Shown here piece by piece: positions 36,858 through 45,713 of a stretch of 64,000 nucleotides of DNA. The DNA comes from Roseateles sp. SL47 (GTDB taxonomy: Bacteria > Pseudomonadota > Gammaproteobacteria > Burkholderiales > Burkholderiaceae_C). Both the position numbers and the translations under genes were made by a program. How positions within the stretch are numbered: the stretch's first letter is position 1; the number at the start of each line of letters is the position of its first letter. Under the pieces are notes generated by a model, which was not told the DNA's origin, did no database searches, and saw only the letters and a list, made by a program, of their open reading frames with translations. The stretch spans positions 6,324,001 through 6,388,000 of the forward strand of contig NZ_CP113068.1 in NCBI RefSeq assembly GCF_026625885.1, read 5' to 3'.

Positions 36858-36996
36858 TCTTTTCGAAGCTGAGGCACCGTACCGCCCCCGGCCAGCCTGA
36901 CATCATGATCACGATCAGCCGGCCCATGAGCCATGGTGCCAGCCATTGGGCATGGATTGGGTACGAACAGCGCATGGCGACTGAGCGCAGGAGATG

Positions 36997-37029
36997 TCCG
37001 AATCTGATCCATTACTGTCCCAATTCGGA
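36997..37029. repeat. Inverted repeat upstream of the isochorismatase-like gene
   Basis: TCCGAAT at 36997-37003 and ATTCGGA at 37023-37029 form a 7-bp inverted repeat with a 19-base spacer, ending 56 bases before the start codon at 37086. It could be a regulator site for the following two-gene unit, but arms this short can arise by chance. Confidence 0.3.
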
Positions 37030-37085
37030 TCGACCAGCGGCTAAGCTCCAGCCAAAAATGCCACATCCCATTCACGGAGCTACGC

Positions 37086-37709
37086 ATGAACTCATGTCTT
37101 CTGGTGATCGATGTGCAGGAATCCTTCCGCCACCGTCCGTTTTTCTCCGAAGCCAAGCTGCCTGCCTATCTGGAAGCCCAGAACACCCTGATTCATCGAT
37201 GCATCGAAGCGGGCCTCCCGGTGGTGCGGGTGTTCCACGCCTCCGGCGCCAGCACTCCAGACAACCCCTTTGCCCCCGGCTCGCCATTGGTAAGCCCCCT
37301 CGCCGGCCTGACCCCCTTCGAGGCTGCCGCCCAATTCACCAAGTCGCGCCACAGTGCCCTGGTCGGCACAGGCCTGGATGTGTGGCTGGTGCAGCACGGC
37401 ATCCAGCGCCTGATCATCAGCGGCATCCGCACCGAGCAGTGCTGCGAAACCACCACCCGGCACGCGTCCGACCTGGGCTGGGAGGTCGATTTCGTCAGCG
37501 CCGCCACGCTCACCTTCGACATGACAGCCCCAGATGGCAGCGTGCTCACCTCAGCCGACATCACGAAGCGTACCGAGACCGTTCTGGCCCAACGATTCGC
37601 CACGCTCTGCTCGGTGGACGCGGCCGTGCGCCGCGCCATTGACGCGAACATCGGCGCGAACATCGGCGCGAACTACCCACCCCACGAACACCCCCGGAAC
37701 GCAACATGA
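37086..37709 (+). CDS. Isochorismatase-fold cysteine hydrolase
   Basis: A 207-residue member of the isochorismatase-like hydrolases. The catalytic Asp lies in LLVIDVQESF (Asp9), the Lys in QFTKSRHSAL, and the nucleophilic Cys in LIISGIRTEQCCETTTRH, all in family order. Substrates across the family range from isochorismate to nicotinamide, biuret and N-carbamoyl compounds; nothing here decides among them. The C-terminus contains a tandem 12-base repeat giving ANIGANIGAN. A GGAG ribosome-binding site lies 6 bases before the ATG. The stop overlaps the start of the GlxA-type regulator (ATGA), a pairing common for this hydrolase type. Confidence 0.9.
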   Translation: MNSCLLVIDVQESFRHRPFFSEAKLPAYLEAQNTLIHRCIEAGLPVVRVFHASGASTPDNPFAPGSPLVSPLAGLTPFEAAAQFTKSRHSALVGTGLDVWLVQHGIQRLIISGIRTEQCCETTTRHASDLGWEVDFVSAATLTFDMTAPDGSVLTSADITKRTETVLAQRFATLCSVDAAVRRAIDANIGANIGANYPPHEHPRNAT

Positions 37710-38713
37710 ACCCCCCCGTCCGCGTCCTCTTTGTTGTCATGCCCAACAGCCTGGCGCTGGACTGGGCCGGACCGGCCGAGGCCTTGCGAATAGCCAATGA
37801 CACATTGGTCGCGCGCGGGGCGGCGCCGGCGTTCCAGGTGGGGTTCATCGGCCCCGAAGCCGAGCCGAGCACCTCGGTCGGCATCAGCCTCAAAGGGGTT
37901 GCGGCGCTCCCACCGATTCAATCATTCGGTGAACAGCCCACCTGGGTGATTCTGCTGGGCCAACCCGGCCAGCGGCTGGACCCCCACACCCCCGCCATGG
38001 GCCAGTTGCTCGACTGGCTCCGAGGGTTTCATGCCGTCCCGGGCCAGCGCGAACTCCTCTGCGTCTGCGCCGGTAGCCTGATCGCTGCCCATGCCGGGCT
38101 TCTCGACCACCATGAGGCCACCACCCATCACCAGCATCTGCAGGAACTGCGCACCGTGGCCCCTCGCTGCCACGCGGTGGGCAACCGGGTGTTTGTGGAA
38201 AGCGATGGGATCTGGTCCAGCGCAGGCATCACAACAGGCATCGATCTCATGCTCTGTCGCATCGCCGACATCTGCGGCGAGCCGATTGCAGCGCGTGTTG
38301 CAGAAACCATGGTGGTGGCCCTTCGCCGCGGGCCGGCCGATCCGGAGCGGTCTCCCTTCCTGACACATCGCAGCCATCTGCACCCGCTGCTGCACAAGCT
38401 GCAAGATGCCATTGCGGAAGATCCTCGCGCCGCGTGGACGCTGGAAAGCATGGCCCGGATGGCGTGTGTCACGCCTCGCCACCTCAGCCGACTCTTTCTT
38501 CAACATGCCGATCTCACGCCGCTGGAGTATCTGCAGCGCATCCGCCTGAGCACGGCCGAAGCGGCCTTGCGCGTGGGGGCACGCGTCGGGCAAGCCGCCG
38601 ACATCGCGGGCTTCAGCTCCGAAGTTCAACTCCGACGGGCCTGGGCCCGCCTGGGTCAGCACGAGACCCCACCGTCAGAGTTCAGAAAACGGCATGCCAA
38701 AGAGACGGCGTGA
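37706..38713 (+). CDS. GlxA-type AraC-family transcriptional regulator
   Basis: A 335-residue regulator with an N-terminal DJ-1/PfpI-like domain (VRVLFVVMPNSLALDWAGP at the start, the elbow-like LLCVCAGSLIAAHAGLL around residue 118) and a C-terminal AraC helix-turn-helix pair (about 235-335; MARMACVTPRHLSRLFLQ and the second helix pair ending AGFSSEVQLRRAWARLG). The overlap with the hydrolase gene suggests it regulates its own operon in response to the hydrolase substrate or product; that is inference. It is convergent with the ABC permease gene. Confidence 0.93.
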   Translation: MNPPVRVLFVVMPNSLALDWAGPAEALRIANDTLVARGAAPAFQVGFIGPEAEPSTSVGISLKGVAALPPIQSFGEQPTWVILLGQPGQRLDPHTPAMGQLLDWLRGFHAVPGQRELLCVCAGSLIAAHAGLLDHHEATTHHQHLQELRTVAPRCHAVGNRVFVESDGIWSSAGITTGIDLMLCRIADICGEPIAARVAETMVVALRRGPADPERSPFLTHRSHLHPLLHKLQDAIAEDPRAAWTLESMARMACVTPRHLSRLFLQHADLTPLEYLQRIRLSTAEAALRVGARVGQAADIAGFSSEVQLRRAWARLGQHETPPSEFRKRHAKETA

Positions 38714-38759
38714 CACGGCCGGCCTCTGATCTATCGGGGGACCTCGTCTTCGAGCACCA

Positions 38760-40343
38760 TCACTCACGTCCCGCGGCACTCTTGTCAGCCGAGATGCCCA
38801 GCGTCCCCCGCCCCGCCGTCACCAGCGCAAGCGCCAGCGCGGCGCCCCCCAACGACAGAGCGCGCGTGCCCGAAGTTGCCACCCCGTTGAACCCAAACCA
38901 ATCCAGCCAAGGCGATCCCGGCACCTGAAGGCTCACATAGAACCCAAACAGAAACAGCACGAGAAAGCCACGCCCGCTTCGGGTGAAATGCCCCAAGGCA
39001 CTGGCAAGCGCACTCGCCAGGACCAGGCCACAGATCAGCGTCCACAGCAGCTCAAGATTCCCCACCGGCACGGCCACCGGCAGCGTGAACAACAAGCCCA
39101 AGCCCACTGTGCATAACCACTGCCGCCAAAAACGGCGTGAATCGCCTCCCGGCGCTGCCGCCACCAGATCCCTCGTGCGACTGCTCATGTCGCGCGCTGA
39201 AAGATCACTGATGAGCAGCCCCCATAAACAACAAGCTGCGGCCACCATGGCCGGCAGCTTGGCCATCGGCGCGATCTGACCCACTCCAGCCAACACCACA
39301 ATCGCCACGACGGCCCAGGGATTGGCCAGCAGCGTGAGGCTGATATCCGCCAGGTAGGCACCAAGGGGGCCACCGAGACGAGGCGCCAGTCGGAGCAGAT
39401 GCATCGCCGGCCAGCGCGCCGGGGTCATCAGAACACGCATCGACCGCCGCAGCCAGGACGGACGGCTGGCCGCCACGCTGCGCACACGTCGAGGATCAAA
39501 TCGATGGAACAGTGGCACCGCAGATGCGGCCACGACCAGGGCAATGACCGCAGTGGCGAGACGCAAACCCACCAAATCCCCACTCCAGAAGCCCTCTGGA
39601 AAATAGCGGATCGGCAGGCTGGCGTCGAAGGTGCTTCCCCCGATGGCCACCGTTGTGGTGTCCATGAGCACAGCCAGACGTGTGGCAGCGGCGGCCAGAC
39701 CGGAAGCATCAAGCGCCTGCACAGGACTGAAATGAATCTGCCCCGGCACCAGCGTGGCCGGCAGCACCGCAAACTGCGCCACCCAGACAAAGAAGTAGGC
39801 CACGTCTCCCTTGCGCCCCATCAGCGGGCCCCAAGCGTCCGCCAGCAGCGCAAAGCTGGCCACAGCCATCAACGTCGGCGTCAGCATCAAGGCGTAGGTC
39901 TGCACAAACACCCAGGGCTGCAGAGGGCCTTCCCCTCGAATCAACTGCAGCACGCAGCCGCCCAGCACCAGCGCAAGCTCCAACAGCATCAGATAGGCCA
40001 TCGCCCCCAACCAACGGCTCGCCAGCAGACGCCGGTTGCTTGTTGCCGTGGTGGCGATGAGGCCCGCACAGCCACTGTGCAAGTCCAGGCTGCTGCGGCC
40101 ACGCACCAGGTAGAAACCAAACAGGCTGAGCAGCACGCTGGCCATGCAGGCAGAGCCGAAGGCCACCGTACCGCTCTCATAGGCCGTGCGCGCTTTGTGG
40201 ATCACCATCATGGCAAAACCGGTCCGCGGGTCCACCACAATCATCCAGGACAGCACCAAGGTCAGCAGCAGCACAATGACCGTACTCATGCGGCGAAGTC
40301 GCAAGCGCACTTCAGCCAGCGCCAGGGGCCACAGGCCGCTCAT
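38760..40343 (-). CDS. ABC-2 type transporter permease
   Basis: A 527-residue polytopic membrane protein with about twelve hydrophobic segments in two halves around a cytoplasmic linker (about 285-320). The first segment is STVIVLLLTLVLSWMIVV. It lacks signature motifs, but the start overlaps the end of the ATPase gene (ATGA), so the two form one transporter. It lies at the downstream end of the biosynthetic cluster on the same strand. Export of the product or self-resistance is plausible, but the ABC pair could also be an unrelated neighbour. Confidence 0.85.
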   Translation of the reverse strand: MSGLWPLALAEVRLRLRRMSTVIVLLLTLVLSWMIVVDPRTGFAMMVIHKARTAYESGTVAFGSACMASVLLSLFGFYLVRGRSSLDLHSGCAGLIATTATSNRRLLASRWLGAMAYLMLLELALVLGGCVLQLIRGEGPLQPWVFVQTYALMLTPTLMAVASFALLADAWGPLMGRKGDVAYFFVWVAQFAVLPATLVPGQIHFSPVQALDASGLAAAATRLAVLMDTTTVAIGGSTFDASLPIRYFPEGFWSGDLVGLRLATAVIALVVAASAVPLFHRFDPRRVRSVAASRPSWLRRSMRVLMTPARWPAMHLLRLAPRLGGPLGAYLADISLTLLANPWAVVAIVVLAGVGQIAPMAKLPAMVAAACCLWGLLISDLSARDMSSRTRDLVAAAPGGDSRRFWRQWLCTVGLGLLFTLPVAVPVGNLELLWTLICGLVLASALASALGHFTRSGRGFLVLFLFGFYVSLQVPGSPWLDWFGFNGVATSGTRALSLGGAALALALVTAGRGTLGISADKSAAGRE

Positions 40344-41212
40344 GCTGCTTGTGCCTGCAAAGCGTAGCGCTGGGCCATCAGCGCCTCTTCGAGACTGGGC
40401 TCACCCGGTTCAGCGGCAGCAAAAGGCCGTTCACCATGGGCCAGGCGTACATGAATCTGGGCGCCCTGGCGCTGCGCCTGGAGCACTTGCACCTGGCCTT
40501 CATCCCGCAACAGCGCATATTCCGCCTCGCTCAGGCGCGCGCTCCAAATACTCCCGCGCGAACGCTGCATCAGCGATTCCGGCGTCTCGAATTCCACCAA
40601 CTTCCCCTTGCGCATGATGGCGAGTTGCCCAGCCATGCCCTCAATATCCGAGACGATGTGCGTCGAGACAATGACCAACTTGCTCAGCCCCATCTCGCTG
40701 AGCAAGTGTCTGAAGCGCAGCCGCTCCTCGGGGTCCAGCCCGGCGGTGGGTTCGTCCACAATCAGCACATCCGGGTCATTCAGCAGCGCCTGCGCAATGC
40801 CCAGGCGCTGACGCATGCCTCCTGAAAAACTGGCCGCCAACTGGTGAGCCTGTTGATGCAAATTGACCTGCTCCAGCAATCGAAGCAGACGCCTGCTGTC
40901 GCGCACACCCTTGAGCGCAGCAAAGTATTGCAAGAATTCCAGGGCGGTCAGCTGTGGGTAGACACCGAAATCCTGCGGCAGATATCCCAGACGCTGGCGC
41001 ATGCGGTTCGGGCGTTTCACCACGTCCTCTCCGTCCAGCAGGATGCGCCCGCTGCTGGGTTGGGTCAGCGTCGCGATCATCTGCATGAGGGTGGTCTTGC
41101 CCGCGCCGTTGTGTCCGATCAGCCCCACAACGCCAGGTTGCAACTCAAGACTGAGATCGTCCACGGCGCGCTGGGCACCAAAAACCTTCACGAGATTTTG
41201 CAGGCTGAGCAT
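40340..41212 (-). CDS. ABC transporter ATP-binding protein
   Basis: A 290-residue ABC ATPase. Walker A is GLIGHNGAGKTTLMQ, the Q loop is in YLPQDFGVYPQLT, the signature is FSGGMRQRLGIAQAL, Walker B is VLIVDEPTAGLDPEE, and the H loop is IVSTHIVSD. It resembles the drug-efflux class of ABC-2 exporters. It couples translationally to the permease downstream. A 99-base gap with a strong inverted repeat separates it from the carbamoyltransferase gene, so it may have its own promoter. Confidence 0.93.
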   Translation of the reverse strand: MLSLQNLVKVFGAQRAVDDLSLELQPGVVGLIGHNGAGKTTLMQMIATLTQPSSGRILLDGEDVVKRPNRMRQRLGYLPQDFGVYPQLTALEFLQYFAALKGVRDSRRLLRLLEQVNLHQQAHQLAASFSGGMRQRLGIAQALLNDPDVLIVDEPTAGLDPEERLRFRHLLSEMGLSKLVIVSTHIVSDIEGMAGQLAIMRKGKLVEFETPESLMQRSRGSIWSARLSEAEYALLRDEGQVQVLQAQRQGAQIHVRLAHGERPFAAAEPGEPSLEEALMAQRYALQAQAA

Positions 41213-41257
41213 GGCGGCAACTCCGGATGAACGACGCGCAGTATATGAAGAGGATCC

Positions 41258-41289
41258 GTGCCGACCGTCAGGTCACCAACGGTCGGCAC
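41258..41289. repeat. Perfect 10-bp inverted repeat between carbamoyltransferase and ABC genes
   Basis: GTGCCGACCG (41258-41267) and CGGTCGGCAC (41280-41289) pair perfectly around a 12-base loop. It lies just after the carbamoyltransferase stop (41312) and about 46 bases before the ABC ATPase start. There is no T run on either strand, so it is not a typical intrinsic terminator. It may be a transcript-end hairpin, a processing site or an operator for the ABC pair. Confidence 0.6.
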
Positions 41290-41311
41290 TGCCCCATTGG
41301 CGGGGGAAGGA

Positions 41312-43327
41312 TCACGTCGCGCCAAGCGGGCGGAGCAGCACAGCGCGCTGCTCCCACAAACGCACGAACTCGGCCAGCACCTCGGAGCGCTCGGCGCCAT
41401 CGGTGATGCCCAGATGATCGAGCATCATCCCGAGTGTGTGCGTGGGTTGCCGCTCAACGATGAGACGATAGGCACACTCACTGAGCGGCACTCTGCGGTG
41501 GCCGCTGTAGCTGCTCTCAATCGCATACTGCACCTGGCGGCCGCCCGGCGGCACAAAGCTCTCGGTTTGAATCAGGCGCCGGCTGTCCGCCAGATCCACC
41601 ACCAGCTGCTCCCACGGCAACGGACCCGTGCTTCGCTTCTCCACAAGAAAATCGCCGACTACAAGGCGGTCCAGCTTGGTGGTCAGAAAGCAGACGACGC
41701 CGTCTTCCACACTCTCCACAATCGGTTCAGCGTCATTGTTGAAGGATGTGTTCAGAAGCACCGGCACGCCGGTCAGATCTTTGAAGGCACTGATCAAATC
41801 CCAATAGGGCCGATTTGAATCCCGCGAAACGGTCTGAATCCGTGCCGACCCGTCGACGTGGCTGACGGCACCCAGCCCAGCACGGCTGGACTCGCGGGTC
41901 GGCAGAGAGAAGAGCATGTACGGCGAACGTTCCAGTCCTCCCAGCTCGAAAATCTCCGATGCCGATTCTTCCAGCACGGAAGGCGCGAAGGGTCGATAAG
42001 CCTCCCGCTTTTTCACCATCGCGTTGATCTTCGCCTTGTTCTCGGCGGGCCGTGGGTCCGCCAGGATGCTGCGATTACCCAGCGCACGCGGCCCAAATTC
42101 GGAGCGCCCTTGCATCCAACCGATGACCAGGCCCTGCGCCAGCAACTCGGCAGTCTCGCGTGCCGGATGGGCCAGTCGGCGCACCGAGACGAAATCGCTC
42201 CAGGGGCTCAACGCTTTCTCGATCTGCGCGGCCGTGCCGATGTCTGACCCCCAGTACACCGTCTTGGTGGGCTGCAAGGCCAATGCCTGACGCACGGCCC
42301 GATGGGCCGCATGCGCCGCGCCCAGCGCACAGCCAGCGTCGTGGGCGGCGGGCTGGATGAACATCTCCTTGAACAAGCCTTCGCCGGCCAATTTGCCGTT
42401 GAAAGTCACGTTCTGGGCGACGCCACCGGCATAACACAGACGCTCCATGCCGGAATTCTTGCGGTGGTACTGGAAGAAGTGCATGAGGATGGTCTCGACT
42501 GCCTCTTGCAAGGCGGCAGCGATGTCCTGATGGTGCTGGGTAAATGGGTCCCCTCGTCGGCGTGGCACCCCCAGCCCGCCCGAATACATCGTCCAATGCG
42601 CGATCTCCTGGTCATGAACGACTCTGAACCAACCGTCTGGTGTGAGCTGATACATCGATCGGAGCAGGGCGCGGTAGCGGGCTGGGTCGCCATAGGGCGC
42701 CAGCCCCATCACCTTGTACTCGTCGAAGATGGTGTAGCCCAGTTGATGAATCACCGTGTTGTAGAAGAAGCCCAGCGAGTGTGGCGTCCGGTGGTTGCGA
42801 ATCGGCTTTAAGCGGCCACCCCGGCCTTCCCAGACGGTCGTGCATTGCCCCTCGGGGCCGGCCCCATCGACGGTGACCACCAGCGCCTCGTCGAATCCGG
42901 ACATGGCGTAGGCACTCAGCGCATGCGCCTCATGGTGGTTCACAAACTGCAGCTTCTTCAGGTCAAAGCGCCCGAACCGATCCTGCAGGAGTTGGCCAAC
43001 CACCTGCCGAACTCCAGCCAAGGTATCCAACGAGCCGCCGATGTACTTCTCGAGGATGAACAAGTCGCCCACGGACTCGTCGACGTTGATGGCAAACCGC
43101 TCGACATCCTGCAGCGTCGCTCCCGCAGTACGCAAGCAAAAGTCGATCGCTTCCAGCGGAAACTTGTTGCTGTGCTTGATGCGATCGAGCCGCTCCTGCT
43201 CGATACCGGCCACCAGTTGACCGTCGGACAGCAGCACGGCAGCCGCATCGTGCCCCTGTCCGATCGGAAACTCCAGGCGATTCCCATGCTGCGGATCGAG
43301 GCCGCCACACATTCCCATCACCAGCAT
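41312..43327 (-). CDS. Carbamoyltransferase (NodU/CmcH/TobZ family)
   Basis: A 671-residue O-carbamoyltransferase that makes carbamoyl-AMP from carbamoyl phosphate and ATP and moves the carbamoyl group to a hydroxyl of a natural product. The Kae1-like N-terminal part has GQGHDAAAVLLSDGQLVAGI, the metal-binding HHEAHALSAYAMSGF motif, and LVVTVDGAGPEGQ. The later ATP-binding part has YAGGVAQNVTFNGKLA and the C-terminal YrdC-like region has the FGPRALGNRSILADPR block. Full length for the family. A perfect AGGAGG lies 7 bases before the ATG. Its place in the cluster means the final product probably carries a carbamate. Confidence 0.93.
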   Translation of the reverse strand: MLVMGMCGGLDPQHGNRLEFPIGQGHDAAAVLLSDGQLVAGIEQERLDRIKHSNKFPLEAIDFCLRTAGATLQDVERFAINVDESVGDLFILEKYIGGSLDTLAGVRQVVGQLLQDRFGRFDLKKLQFVNHHEAHALSAYAMSGFDEALVVTVDGAGPEGQCTTVWEGRGGRLKPIRNHRTPHSLGFFYNTVIHQLGYTIFDEYKVMGLAPYGDPARYRALLRSMYQLTPDGWFRVVHDQEIAHWTMYSGGLGVPRRRGDPFTQHHQDIAAALQEAVETILMHFFQYHRKNSGMERLCYAGGVAQNVTFNGKLAGEGLFKEMFIQPAAHDAGCALGAAHAAHRAVRQALALQPTKTVYWGSDIGTAAQIEKALSPWSDFVSVRRLAHPARETAELLAQGLVIGWMQGRSEFGPRALGNRSILADPRPAENKAKINAMVKKREAYRPFAPSVLEESASEIFELGGLERSPYMLFSLPTRESSRAGLGAVSHVDGSARIQTVSRDSNRPYWDLISAFKDLTGVPVLLNTSFNNDAEPIVESVEDGVVCFLTTKLDRLVVGDFLVEKRSTGPLPWEQLVVDLADSRRLIQTESFVPPGGRQVQYAIESSYSGHRRVPLSECAYRLIVERQPTHTLGMMLDHLGITDGAERSEVLAEFVRLWEQRAVLLRPLGAT

Positions 43328-43364
43328 ATGTCTTCCTCCTCAAAGAAATGGATCAACGTTCTGT

Positions 43365-45713
43365 TCACTGGAATCTCTGTGTCGTGAGACTCTGCGTGGT
43401 GTTGCTCGATTCGGCCCGATGAGCCATATGGGTGGCGTCTCGGGGCATCCCGTCAGCCATCGGCAGTCCAGGCGTGACATCGAACAGATGCACCGTGAAG
43501 GGACGCCCGGCTGTCACGACCAGTTGGATCGTCAGGCCCTCCGGGGGCAGGTTGTGGGCCGCCAGGGACCAATCGTCTGCCGTGGCCGGCGGAACTGGCC
43601 GCCCCTGAATCATTGCCTGGGTGACTCGGGCGCCAACGACCTGCAGCTTGAAATCTCGGGCTTCCCGGCGCGATCTCAGCTGAAGCTCGACGGTCCGTGT
43701 CCCGCCCTCGGTGCGGTCACTCAGTGTCTTCATATCCGGCGCGGGCAACCCGACGTCCGGCGCCGCCGAGGTCCAATACCGCCGCGACGCTTCGCCAAAC
43801 CATTCCGGAATGGAACGCCGCACGGCGCCGGCATCGAAAAAGTGGCGCTGCCAGTCACCCAGCACGACGTCACTGGACAGCCATTGCGCGGTGTTGGAAC
43901 CACCGTCCTGGACATAAAAGACGTTGACGGGGCGCGGGCGCTCTGCCGACACGCCGGAGGAGAACTCACCACCCGCCATCATGGCCACCCCGATCACCAC
44001 GGCGGCCCTGATGACAAGGCCGCGTCGAGGCACCGCCGCGAGCAAAGGCCAAAGAAGGGCCAGGAGAAACACAACGGCGATCATGGCCGCTCCAGCCATC
44101 GGGGTGGTCAGTGCCACCAGGAGCGTATGCACCAGCGGCGCAAACACCAGCGCTGCGGGAATGGCTCCAACTGTCAACACCATCACCCGTTGAAGGCCGG
44201 AGATCCGACCCGCCCCCACGAGCACCACCAGCCAGGCCGCCAGCACACCGGCCAACGGCCACGCCAAGGCATAGCTGGCGCCGGGGAATCTGGCTGTGCC
44301 CAGCAACACCAGGACAAGCCAGACCAGCGCGGCGCCCAAGGACAGTTCCATGGTGTTGAATCGGCGCTGCAGCCAACCGTAGATGCCGAGGAACCAGGCC
44401 AAGGTCAGCGCCAGCAGGGCCCCCCAATACCAGAGGTGGTTGTACAACTCGACCAGGCCACGGTATTCGGGGTGGAAGCTACGGATCAGCAGAAGCCCCA
44501 GGGTGCCCGCCAGGGCCAGCAGCAGCGCGGTGCAGGGCAAAGCGACCAGGCCCACCGCCATGCGCCCCACACGGACCTGGCCCTTGCGCATGCCCACGGA
44601 CAAGGCAGCGATCCACAGCACGCATGCCAGCCCGGCGGGCCCCCAGGCCAGCGACACCGGATAGTGCAGCAGACCCAGCCCGGGAAGGTCGAAATAGACC
44701 TGGTCAGGCGCTCCCTGAGTGCCGAATTCAACTTCGCCCAGGCGGCGTGACAGGGCAAGCATCGTCTCGCCCTGGTGCTGCACGCTACGGCCATCGACAT
44801 CCTCCACACGATCAAGCTCGCTGTGATAGGTGCTGGCATTGGAGATGGCCGCGAAATTCAAGCCAGGGATCCCGACGCGCTTGAAGACCGACATGTCCGT
44901 CTGGTTGGGCATCACCCGATAGATCTCGTACATCAGCGAGGTGCCCACCGGCAGTGGCGTCGACGCAAAAGCATCGATCAGACGCCCATGGCCGGGGCTG
45001 GTCTCGAACATGATGCTGGGGCCACTGTTTCCCCGGTATTCGAAATTCAACACGGCAGCGACATCAGGGACCCAGGGATGTCTGGCCACGAAGGCTTCCG
45101 CGCCGAGCAAACCGGCCTCTTCACCATCGGTCAGCAACACGATGACATCGTTGCGCAGGCGCGGAAGCGTCTTCAATGCACGAGCGGTCTCCAGGAGGGC
45201 GGCCACAGCCGCACCGTCGTCCGCCGCACCGGGTCCCGTTGGCACTGAATCGTAGTGCGCAACCAGCATCACGGCCTTGCCGTCGCCGGTACCTCGGAGC
45301 CGGGCCACCACATTGCTGATGAAACCGACGGCGCCGTCTTCCTGAGACATGCCCAGTTCGACCTGCGTCTGGGTCTCCCAGCCGAGGGACTCCAGCGTTT
45401 TCACCACGTAGGCCCGCGTCTGTGCGTTGGCTTGGGAGCCAATCGGATGTGGCACTGATGCAATTTCCGGCAGGTGCTTCATCGCCCGCTCCGCGGAAAA
45501 CACCTCCGGTGCGGCCGAAGACGGCACGGGCGCCGGTGGCTGCTTGCTCCAGATCCCCAGAACGACCAGCAGTCCCAAGACCACCAAGGACAGGGCGGCC
45601 GGCCAGCCGGCCGTCCTGTCCGTAGGAGCGGTCGCGTTGGCCTCGTCGGCAAGGGTGTTGCCATTCTGGCGCGATGCGCGCTGCGATTTCACTGAATAGG
45701 TATCCGCAGTCAT
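43365..45713 (-). CDS. Membrane-anchored M28-family zinc peptidase
   Basis: A 782-residue protein. One N-terminal transmembrane segment (about 38-58) is followed by a periplasmic M28 peptidase domain (about 75-330) with zinc ligands and base visible: VAHYDSVPTGPGAADDGAA (His, Asp), LLTDGEEAGLLGAEAF (the EE pair), NFEYRGNSGPSIMF, and the late His in TYHSELDRVED. About eight further hydrophobic segments lie between residues 345 and 620, then a C-terminal soluble domain. The start overlaps the oxidoreductase stop (ATGA), so it belongs to the cluster operon. Peptidases in such clusters may mature a pro-peptide or give self-protection; which applies cannot be told. Confidence 0.9.
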   Translation of the reverse strand: MTADTYSVKSQRASRQNGNTLADEANATAPTDRTAGWPAALSLVVLGLLVVLGIWSKQPPAPVPSSAAPEVFSAERAMKHLPEIASVPHPIGSQANAQTRAYVVKTLESLGWETQTQVELGMSQEDGAVGFISNVVARLRGTGDGKAVMLVAHYDSVPTGPGAADDGAAVAALLETARALKTLPRLRNDVIVLLTDGEEAGLLGAEAFVARHPWVPDVAAVLNFEYRGNSGPSIMFETSPGHGRLIDAFASTPLPVGTSLMYEIYRVMPNQTDMSVFKRVGIPGLNFAAISNASTYHSELDRVEDVDGRSVQHQGETMLALSRRLGEVEFGTQGAPDQVYFDLPGLGLLHYPVSLAWGPAGLACVLWIAALSVGMRKGQVRVGRMAVGLVALPCTALLLALAGTLGLLLIRSFHPEYRGLVELYNHLWYWGALLALTLAWFLGIYGWLQRRFNTMELSLGAALVWLVLVLLGTARFPGASYALAWPLAGVLAAWLVVLVGAGRISGLQRVMVLTVGAIPAALVFAPLVHTLLVALTTPMAGAAMIAVVFLLALLWPLLAAVPRRGLVIRAAVVIGVAMMAGGEFSSGVSAERPRPVNVFYVQDGGSNTAQWLSSDVVLGDWQRHFFDAGAVRRSIPEWFGEASRRYWTSAAPDVGLPAPDMKTLSDRTEGGTRTVELQLRSRREARDFKLQVVGARVTQAMIQGRPVPPATADDWSLAAHNLPPEGLTIQLVVTAGRPFTVHLFDVTPGLPMADGMPRDATHMAHRAESSNTTQSLTTQRFQ

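Noticed and set aside
36676..36975. Small minus-strand protein with 9-residue repeats over the hipB promoter
   Set aside because: The peptide repeat is just the 27-base operator pitch read as nine codons. It overlaps hipB in another frame.
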